Shown: positions 14,778-20,391 of the stretch, piece by piece
How positions within the stretch are numbered: the first letter of the stretch is position 1
Layout of the letters: every line of letters starts with the position of its first letter
Origin: Chitinophaga pinensis
Lineage (GTDB): Bacteria; Bacteroidota; Bacteroidia; AKYH767-A; OLB10
Reading direction: 5' to 3'
DNA length: 20,391 nt
NCBI GenBank assembly: GCA_945872015.1
Contig: CAMBYJ010000006.1
Span: 1-20,391 of the forward strand
The notes under the pieces: model-generated
What the model was told of the DNA's origin: nothing
The model's input: the letters and a program-made list of their open reading frames with translations, nothing else
The model's database searches: none
Program-made: the position numbers and the translations under genes

Positions 14778-16133
14778 TTATCGGTTAACTTTAAATTCTA
14801 CTCTTCGGTTTTTCGCTTTGTTCTCTTCCGAATCATTTGCTACCAGCGGACGAGTATCACCAAAGCCTTGTGCTGCTAATCGGTTCTCCTCAATTCCTTT
14901 AGTCACTAAGTATTTTTTAATTGTATTTGCTCTGCGCTGCGATAAATCCATATTCTTAGCAGCATCACCTGTGTTATCGGTATGTCCTGCAATTTCTAAA
15001 GTGTAATTAGGATTTTTCTTCATCAAATCAGCAACTTGATTTAATGCATCGCTGTAATTGTTTTGAATAACATCTTTTCCTAATTCGAAATAAACGTTAT
15101 CTGCTTTTTCCATAATTGCTACTTGGTCTTTTTCATACGGACAACCTTTGTTTTCAATCGGGCCTGCAACATCAGGACATTGATCAGTATTGTCTGCTAA
15201 TTTATCACCGTCTTTATCAGGACAACCTTTCATGCTGATGTCGCCTTTTTCTGTAGGACATAAATCGTCAGCATCCGTTATTCCATCACCATCCTGGTCT
15301 GGGCAGCCTTTCATAGCAACAACACCAAATACATCAGGACATTTATCATCAGCATCTGTAATGCCGTCTTTATCTTTATCAGGACAACCTTGCGTTGCAG
15401 CAGTTCCCTTTACATCTGGACATTTATCAACTGCATCAAGAATACCATCACCGTCGCGATCAAGCGGACAACCACTAGCATCTACTGCAGTTCCTTTTGG
15501 GGTTTTAGGGCATTTATCTTCTTTATCAGGCACGCCATCTTTATCACTGTCTTTAAGTAACCCGAAGTTTTTTGTAACTCCAAAGCTATGCATCAAATAA
15601 GAATCATTGTCGTTTCTAACTTCAAAGTCGCGGTTATCATGGTCAGAATATAAAACTGTTTCAGATAAATAAACATTCCATAATTCATTAATGCGGTAAC
15701 GAACACCAGCACCAAATGGGAAGCAAAAGTCTGTTCCAGGAACGACGTCCTTACCACTTAATTTGTGAAAGCCAATTCCTCCATGAGCATATGGAGATAA
15801 TACGTTCTTGTCCGTATTTAAAAGATACAATCGAACTTCTGCATTCCAAGCAATTTGATTTGCCTTAAATCCTTTGCCTAAGTTCTCTCTATATCCCACA
15901 GAACCAAATGAAAGGTTGGAAATAAAATCAGCATTGGGCGTGATATAATGACTGTAATTAAAGCCAATATGCGCATACGAAGCCTGGCCTTTGCCAAAGA
16001 AACCCTGTCCTAAGTCGCCATTGTATTGAGTTAACCCAACAAACCCTCCAATTGCCTGAGGACGTTTAGCTGTTTGTGAGAATCCTAACATAGAAGTTAG
16101 CGTCAGGAAACAAACGATTATTAATTTTTTCAT
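14778..16133 (-). CDS. OmpA family outer-membrane protein with thrombospondin type 3 repeats
   Basis: I start the protein at the ATG at 16133 (451 residues) because it opens with a clear signal peptide, MKKLIIVCFLTLTSMLGFSQ; an upstream in-frame start at 16190 adds 19 residues ahead of it and would overlap the promoter. About 170 residues of beta-strand-rich sequence follow, likely an outer-membrane barrel. Then come five acidic Ca-binding-type TSP3 repeats (DSDKDGVPDKEDKCP, DRDGDGILDAVDKCP, DKDKDGITDADDKCP, DQDGDGITDADDLCP, DKDGDKLADNTDQCP). The C-terminal OmpA domain has the peptidoglycan-binding core EIAGHTDNTGD, LSQRRANTIKKYL and NRRVEFKVNR. It probably ties the outer membrane to peptidoglycan. 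The gene is transcribed divergently from the metH riboswitch. Confidence 0.92.
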   Translation of the reverse strand: MKKLIIVCFLTLTSMLGFSQTAKRPQAIGGFVGLTQYNGDLGQGFFGKGQASYAHIGFNYSHYITPNADFISNLSFGSVGYRENLGKGFKANQIAWNAEVRLYLLNTDKNVLSPYAHGGIGFHKLSGKDVVPGTDFCFPFGAGVRYRINELWNVYLSETVLYSDHDNRDFEVRNDNDSYLMHSFGVTKNFGLLKDSDKDGVPDKEDKCPKTPKGTAVDASGCPLDRDGDGILDAVDKCPDVKGTAATQGCPDKDKDGITDADDKCPDVFGVVAMKGCPDQDGDGITDADDLCPTEKGDISMKGCPDKDGDKLADNTDQCPDVAGPIENKGCPYEKDQVAIMEKADNVYFELGKDVIQNNYSDALNQVADLMKKNPNYTLEIAGHTDNTGDAAKNMDLSQRRANTIKKYLVTKGIEENRLAAQGFGDTRPLVANDSEENKAKNRRVEFKVNR

Positions 16134-16157
16134 CTTGTTGTTTTTAATTGCGGGAAG

Positions 16158-16190
16158 CAAAGGTAAAATTGCCTTTGATATAAACCTCAA
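16158..16190 (-). promoter_or_regulatory. Bacteroidota-type promoter of the OmpA-like gene
   Basis: On the minus strand TTG (16190-16188) is followed after 22 nt by TACCTTTG (16165-16158), an exact TAnnTTTG box. A start some 5-8 nt downstream gives a leader of roughly 17-20 nt before the ATG at 16133. This is the best-supported promoter pair in the window, and it argues against translation from 16190. Confidence 0.6.
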
Positions 16191-16244
16191 ATAATTAGAT
16201 AATATTCATATTTCGTTGCTATTTTTTATTTGATGTCATTGTTA

Positions 16245-16252
16245 TAACTTTG
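16245..16252 (+). promoter_or_regulatory. Candidate -7 box (TAACTTTG) for the metH riboswitch transcript
   Basis: TAACTTTG matches TAnnTTTG exactly and would place the transcript start about 25-30 nt before the first riboswitch helix. TTG trinucleotides upstream (16216-16218, 16230-16232) are at less suitable distances. Confidence 0.5.
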
Positions 16253-16284
16253 CCTCACGTTCTTAATAATAACTATTCAACAAA

Positions 16285-16390
16285 GCAATTATCCAGAAAG
16301 GTGGAGGGACTGAGCCCTATGATACCTTGGCAACCCTTGCAAGAGAAGGTGCCAATTCCTGATTCAATTCATTTGAAAAAAGATAACTGC
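16285..16390 (+). ncRNA. SAM-I (S-box) riboswitch aptamer
   Basis: The sequence carries the conserved S-box core: GGTGGAGGGACTGAGCCC, then TATGATACC, then TTGGCAACC, then GGTGCCAATTCCTG. P1 can be drawn as GCAATTATC (16285-16293) with GATAACTGC (16382-16390), eight pairs and one A-C mismatch. P3 pairs GGCAACC with GGTGCC, and P4 is TTCAA/TTTGAA near 16370. The class binds S-adenosylmethionine and turns off methionine-related genes when SAM is plentiful, which fits metH directly downstream. Confidence 0.93.
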
Positions 16391-16453
16391 CGAAAGATTT
16401 CTAAATAAAAGTACATGTAAATCTCTTCCGGCTATCCTGAAGAGATTTTTTAT
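16389..16453 (+). terminator. Riboswitch expression platform: terminator with competing antiterminator
   Basis: The terminator pairs AAATCTCTTC (16419-16428) with GAAGAGATTT (16439-16448) around a 10-nt loop, followed by TTTATTTT. The same left arm plus CGGC (16419-16432) can instead pair with GCCGAAAGATTT (16389-16400), leaving two single C bulges. GC at 16389-16390 is also the last part of P1. SAM binding should stabilise P1, weaken the antiterminator and permit termination before metH. The pairing is read from sequence; the switching direction follows from the S-box family. Confidence 0.85.
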
Positions 16454-16466
16454 TTTATAACCATTG

Positions 16467-19400
16467 ATGAAAATGAGTAAGAGTATAGAAAGTGATTTAA
16501 AACAACGTATCCTCGTGATTGACGGGGCTATGGGTACAATGATTCAGCGTTATAAGCTAGAAGAGGCTGATTACCGAGGCGAGCGATTTGCCAATTGGGC
16601 AAGTGATGTTAAGGGCAATAATGAATTGCTGAATTTAACGCGTCCTGATATAATCAAAGCAATTCATCTAGAGTATTTGAATGCAGGTGCGGATATTATT
16701 GAAACCAATACCTTTTCAGCACAGGTAATTTCCATGGCCGATTATAACATGGAATCCCTTTCTTACGAGTTAAATGTGGAAGCTGCAAAATTAGCACGAC
16801 AAGCAGTTGATGAATATTACGCAGCTAACGGGAATGACTATACGAAGTATGTTGCTGGTGCTATTGGTCCAACAAACCGTACGGCCTCTATTTCTCCGGA
16901 TGTAAATGATCCAGGTTATCGCGCCGTAACATTTGATATACTGGTTGATGCTTATGCAGAGCAGGTAAAAGGGTTGATAGAAGGTGGTGTTGATTTATTA
17001 TTGATTGAAACAATTTTTGATACGCTGAATGCAAAAGCCGCATTATATGCGATTCAAATAGTACATGAAGAAAAAGGTGTTGATTTGCCAGTGATGATAT
17101 CAGGAACGATTACTGATGCAAGCGGTAGAACATTGAGTGGCCAAACTGTTGAAGCATTTTTAAATTCGCTTTCGCATGTGAACTTGTTAAGTATCGGATT
17201 GAATTGCGCATTGGGAGCAAAAGAGATGCGTCCTTACCTCGAAGAACTTTCGAAGAAATCGCCGTTCTTTATTTCTGCCTATCCTAATGCAGGACTTCCT
17301 AATCAGTTTGGTGGCTACGATGAAACACCGCATGCAATGGGACATCAGATTATTGATTTTCTAAACAGCGGATTCTTAAATATTGTTGGTGGATGTTGTG
17401 GTACAACCCCTGATCACATTGCTGAAATTGCACGTATAGCATCAACCGTTAAGCCTAGAGTGCGTCCTGAGCGTGATCATTTGTTACACTTGAGCGGACT
17501 AGAAGCTGTGACGTTACGTCCTGAAAGTAATTTCATGAATGTAGGTGAACGCACCAACGTAACAGGTAGTCGTAAGTTTGCTCGCTTAATTGCCGAAGAA
17601 AATTACGAAGAAGCATTATCAATTGCCCGAGATCAGGTAGAGGGAGGAGCTCAAGCAATTGATGTGAATATGGATGAAGGGATGCTCGATTCGGAGAAGG
17701 CAATGGTTAAGTTTTTAAATCTGATTGCTGCAGAGCCAGATATTTCAAAGCTTCCAATCATGATTGACTCTTCAAAATTTCATGTGATTGAAGCAGGATT
17801 GAAATGTGTTCAAGGGAAAAGTATAGTCAATTCTATTTCTTTAAAAGAAGGAGAGGAAGCATTCATCCAACAGGCAAAAACGATTTTGCGTTATGGCGCA
17901 GCCGTTATAGTAATGGCTTTTGATGAAGTGGGTCAGGCAGATTCATTACAACGCAGAATTGAAATTTGTGAAAGAGCTTATCGCATTTTAGTAGACAAGG
18001 TAAATTTCCCTCCGCAAGATATCATCTTCGATCCGAATATTTTTCCTGTTGCTACAGGAATGGAAGAACATCGTCGTAATGCCCTCGACTTCTTTGAATC
18101 TACTGCATGGATAAAAAAGAATTTACCTTACGCAAAGGTGAGTGGAGGTGTTAGTAATGTTTCGTTTTCTTTTAGAGGGAATGATCATGTTCGTGAAGCA
18201 ATTCATGCCGCGTTCTTATTTCATGCTATCAAGAACGGTATGGATATGGGTATTGTAAATCCTGCTCAGTTGCAGGTTTATGATGATATCGATAAAGTAC
18301 TTTTACAACGAGTAGAAGATGTATTGTTTGATAGAACAGATGATGCAACTGAAAACTTAATAAATTATGCAGAACAGATAAAAGGGGCTGGTAAAAAGGT
18401 AGAACGTGAAGTACTTTGGAGAAATGAAAGTTTAGAAGAGCGAATTAAATATTCACTAGTAAAAGGAGTTGTTGATTATATTGATACGGATATGGAAGAA
18501 GCTCGTCTGCAATATGATAAAGCCTTGCATATTATTGAAGGTCCTTTGATGGATGGAATGAATGTAGTTGGTGATTTGTTTGGAGAGGGGAAAATGTTTT
18601 TGCCGCAGGTGGTAAAGAGTGCACGTGTAATGAAAAAGGCGGTGGCTTTTTTGTTGCCTTATCTCGAAGCTGAAAAAACGAGTGCAAGCTCTAAAGCAGG
18701 AAAGATATTGATGGCTACTGTGAAAGGTGATGTACATGATATCGGAAAAAATATTGTAGGTGTAGTAATGGCTTGTAATAATTACGATGTGGTTGATATT
18801 GGTGTGATGGTGCCATGCGATAAAATATTAGCTGCAGCAGTAGAGCATAATGTAGATGCAATTGGATTAAGCGGATTAATTACTCCTTCCCTCGACGAGA
18901 TGGTTCATGTTGCAAAAGAGATGGAACGTACAGGAATGAAAATTCCTTTAATGATTGGCGGCGCTACAACTTCGAGGGTTCATACTGCAGTTAAAATTGC
19001 ACCGTATTACAGCGGACCAGTTGTGCATGTAAATGATGCTTCGCGAAGTGTTCCTGTTTTAGGTTCGTTATTATCTAATGAACATAAGGAACAATTTATG
19101 AAAGGGATTATAGATGATTATGCACGTATTCGAACACAACATGAAAACGCAAATAATCAAAACAAGTTTATTGCATTAGAAGAGGCACAAAAGAATAAAG
19201 TAAAAATTGATTGGGCAACGCAAACAGTTGTATCTCCGAAGAATTTGGGTGTTGAAGTTTTAGAAAATTATCCGTTAGATAAATTAGTTCCATATATCGA
19301 TTGGACACCTTTCTTCCACAGTTGGGAGATGAAAGGGTCGTATCCGAAAATTTTGGATGATAAAGAAAAAGGTGTTGAAGCGAAAAAGTTGTTTGATGAT

Positions 19401-20135
19401 GCGCAAGCAATGCTTGATAAAATCATCAATGAAAAATGGCTTCAGGCAAATGCAGTAATAGGATTGTTTCCTGCCAATGCTATTGGAGATGATATCGAAG
19501 TCTATACCGATGAAAACAGAACGGAATTACTAACTAAGTTTCATACATTACGTCAGCAAACATTAAAGCCCGAAGGTCATCCGAATATTGCATTAAGCGA
19601 TTATGTTGCTCCGAAAGCTTCTGGTGTTAATGATTATGTAGGTGCATTTGCGCTTACTGCAGGACAAGGAATTGATAACAAAGTAGAGGAGTTTGAAAAA
19701 AATCATGATGACTACAGCGCAATTATGTTGAAAGCATTGGCTGATCGTTTAGCAGAGGCCTTTGCAGAACATTTACATGAGCGTGTGCGAAAAGAATTTT
19801 GGGGTTATGCAAACGATGAAAATTTTTCAAATCAGGAATTGATACAAGAAAATTACAACGGTATCCGACCAGCACCAGGTTATCCTGCTCAGCCAGATCA
19901 TACAGAAAAAAATCAGTTGTTCGAATTATTAAAAGCAACGAATGCAACTGGTATTACATTAACCGAAAGTTTAGCGATGTTGCCAACGGCAAGTGTTTGC
20001 GGATTATACATTGGAAACGAACATGCTCAGTACTTTGGATTAGGGAAAATCAATAAGGAGCAAGTGGAGGATTATGCCAAACGAAAAGGTATGGAGGCAG
20101 AGGTGGTTGCGAAATGGCTGGCCCCTGTATTGTAA
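16467..20135 (+). CDS. metH: Cobalamin-dependent methionine synthase
   Basis: The protein has 1222 residues from ATG 16467 (ATG 16473 is also possible; TTG 16464 is less likely), close to E. coli MetH (1227). It transfers methyl from methyltetrahydrofolate to homocysteine through cob(I)alamin. Domains in order: homocysteine-binding (1-330) with zinc ligands Cys247 in NCALG and Cys310-Cys311 in GGCCGTTPDH; pterin-binding (about 350-620, with FMNVGERTNVTGSR and DVNMDEGMLD); four-helix cap and B12 domain (about 640-890) with DVHDIGKN, His758 being the lower cobalt ligand, and GLSGLITPSLDEM; reactivation domain (about 900-1222) with the SAM-binding RPAPGYPAQPDH. All modules are intact in one chain. 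Expression should follow the S-box upstream, so it is repressed when SAM is high. No SD precedes the start. Confidence 0.96.
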   Translation: MKMSKSIESDLKQRILVIDGAMGTMIQRYKLEEADYRGERFANWASDVKGNNELLNLTRPDIIKAIHLEYLNAGADIIETNTFSAQVISMADYNMESLSYELNVEAAKLARQAVDEYYAANGNDYTKYVAGAIGPTNRTASISPDVNDPGYRAVTFDILVDAYAEQVKGLIEGGVDLLLIETIFDTLNAKAALYAIQIVHEEKGVDLPVMISGTITDASGRTLSGQTVEAFLNSLSHVNLLSIGLNCALGAKEMRPYLEELSKKSPFFISAYPNAGLPNQFGGYDETPHAMGHQIIDFLNSGFLNIVGGCCGTTPDHIAEIARIASTVKPRVRPERDHLLHLSGLEAVTLRPESNFMNVGERTNVTGSRKFARLIAEENYEEALSIARDQVEGGAQAIDVNMDEGMLDSEKAMVKFLNLIAAEPDISKLPIMIDSSKFHVIEAGLKCVQGKSIVNSISLKEGEEAFIQQAKTILRYGAAVIVMAFDEVGQADSLQRRIEICERAYRILVDKVNFPPQDIIFDPNIFPVATGMEEHRRNALDFFESTAWIKKNLPYAKVSGGVSNVSFSFRGNDHVREAIHAAFLFHAIKNGMDMGIVNPAQLQVYDDIDKVLLQRVEDVLFDRTDDATENLINYAEQIKGAGKKVEREVLWRNESLEERIKYSLVKGVVDYIDTDMEEARLQYDKALHIIEGPLMDGMNVVGDLFGEGKMFLPQVVKSARVMKKAVAFLLPYLEAEKTSASSKAGKILMATVKGDVHDIGKNIVGVVMACNNYDVVDIGVMVPCDKILAAAVEHNVDAIGLSGLITPSLDEMVHVAKEMERTGMKIPLMIGGATTSRVHTAVKIAPYYSGPVVHVNDASRSVPVLGSLLSNEHKEQFMKGIIDDYARIRTQHENANNQNKFIALEEAQKNKVKIDWATQTVVSPKNLGVEVLENYPLDKLVPYIDWTPFFHSWEMKGSYPKILDDKEKGVEAKKLFDDAQAMLDKIINEKWLQANAVIGLFPANAIGDDIEVYTDENRTELLTKFHTLRQQTLKPEGHPNIALSDYVAPKASGVNDYVGAFALTAGQGIDNKVEEFEKNHDDYSAIMLKALADRLAEAFAEHLHERVRKEFWGYANDENFSNQELIQENYNGIRPAPGYPAQPDHTEKNQLFELLKATNATGITLTESLAMLPTASVCGLYIGNEHAQYFGLGKINKEQVEDYAKRKGMEAEVVAKWLAPVL

Positions 20136-20154
20136 TTGAAAAATGGGGTTAAAT

Positions 20155-20185
20155 AAAAAAGGTTCGGAATTTCCGAACCTTTTTT
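20155..20185. terminator. Bidirectional terminator between metH and the lipoprotein gene
   Basis: AAAAAAGGTTCGGA (20155-20168) pairs with TCCGAACCTTTTTT (20172-20185) around ATT. The A and T tracts on each side make it usable on both strands. It lies 19 bp after the metH stop and 18 bp beyond the stop of the convergent lipoprotein gene. Confidence 0.9.
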
Positions 20186-20203
20186 ATTTAAATTCTCTGA
20201 GAA

Positions 20204-20391
20204 TTACATAGTAGCTGTAGCAGCAGTTTCAGTAGAAGCTGTGTCAGTTGACTCTGTAGCTGGCATTTCAGCTGGCATTTCTTCAGTAGCAGTTACTTCT
20301 TCAGTAGCAGTTACTTCTTCAGTTTTTGCTCCACCGCAAGATGATAATGCAACAACGAAAGTTGCAACAGCAAAGAATGTGAATAATTTTT
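20204..20391 (-). CDS. Small Thr/Ala/Glu-rich lipoprotein (start truncated by window edge)
   Basis: The minus strand is open from the right edge to TAA at 20206-20204, giving 61 residues; probably only Met and one or two Lys are missing. It begins KLFTFFAVATFVVALSSC, a lipoprotein signal with lipobox LSSC, so the mature protein would be a lipid-anchored peptide of about 44 residues. The mature part is almost only Glu, Thr, Ala, Val, Met, Pro and Ser, with an exact 18-bp tandem duplication (EEVTAT twice) and a 12-bp one (EMPA twice). It is strongly acidic and likely disordered. I recognise no family. Such short acidic lipoproteins are often missed by annotation. Confidence 0.8.
   Translation of the reverse strand, partial: KLFTFFAVATFVVALSSCGGAKTEEVTATEEVTATEEMPAEMPATESTDTASTETAATATM

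Noticed and set aside
15190..15600. 136-residue plus-strand ORF opposite the OmpA-like gene
   Set aside because: It is the antisense shadow of the TSP3 repeats; its Ser/Pro-rich repetitive sequence only mirrors the DGDG/CP codons.
14778..16190. OmpA-like gene starting at 16190
   Set aside because: The extra 19 residues precede a good signal peptide beginning MKKLIIVCF, and the region overlaps the TTG-N22-TACCTTTG promoter; ATG 16133 fits better.
16191..16244. Small ORF or operator in the divergent metH/OmpA gap
   Set aside because: The stretch is AT-rich with no open frame of useful length and no clear inverted repeat; only the promoter boxes and the riboswitch are supported.

Overview
The window looks like chromosomal DNA from an AT-rich member of the Bacteroidota. 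Two large secreted proteins end in type IX secretion (T9SS) C-terminal sorting domains. There is a DUF4296 lipoprotein and an OmpA-like protein with thrombospondin type 3 repeats. Promoter-like boxes of the TAnnTTTG type precede several genes, and the starts I checked lack Shine-Dalgarno (SD) sequences. I cannot place it below phylum level. I see no insertion sequence, phage, tRNA, rRNA or CRISPR array.

Layout. 1-3218 (+) is the 3' part of a giant secreted repeat protein whose frame is open from the window edge. It holds twelve 27-28-residue Cys/Trp repeats, three 'CxxYTW' modules, a MopE-like metal-binding motif, four PKD-like domains and a T9SS sorting domain. 3338-5550 (+) is a two-gene unit: a fused double-ATPase of the oligopeptide ABC type, then recX. 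5597-7675 (-) is a second T9SS cargo protein, with delta-60 repeats. 7755-10428 (+) encodes an RluE-type rRNA pseudouridine synthase and a secreted S9 (DPP5-like) peptidase. 10451-14669 (-) is a compact run in the order prfB, fumC, pyrC, DUF4296 lipoprotein. 14778-16133 (-) is the OmpA-like gene. 16285-20135 (+) is a SAM-I riboswitch with a terminator/antiterminator platform, followed by a full-length cobalamin-dependent methionine synthase. A truncated lipoprotein gene (-) ends the window.

Two regulatory devices stand out. First, prfB (release factor 2) is split by an in-frame UGA at a canonical +1 frameshift site, AGGAGG-CAT-CTT-TGA-C, so an ordinary ORF caller finds only the last 269 of about 360 residues. 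Its strong internal SD contrasts with the lack of SDs at starts in the window. Second, the S-box upstream of metH has two mutually exclusive helices that can be written down base by base.

Another striking property is protein-level: in the repeat protein, 681 consecutive residues contain no Lys, Arg, His or Met. Most of the remaining genes are housekeeping. I do not see a new multi-gene defence or mobile system here.
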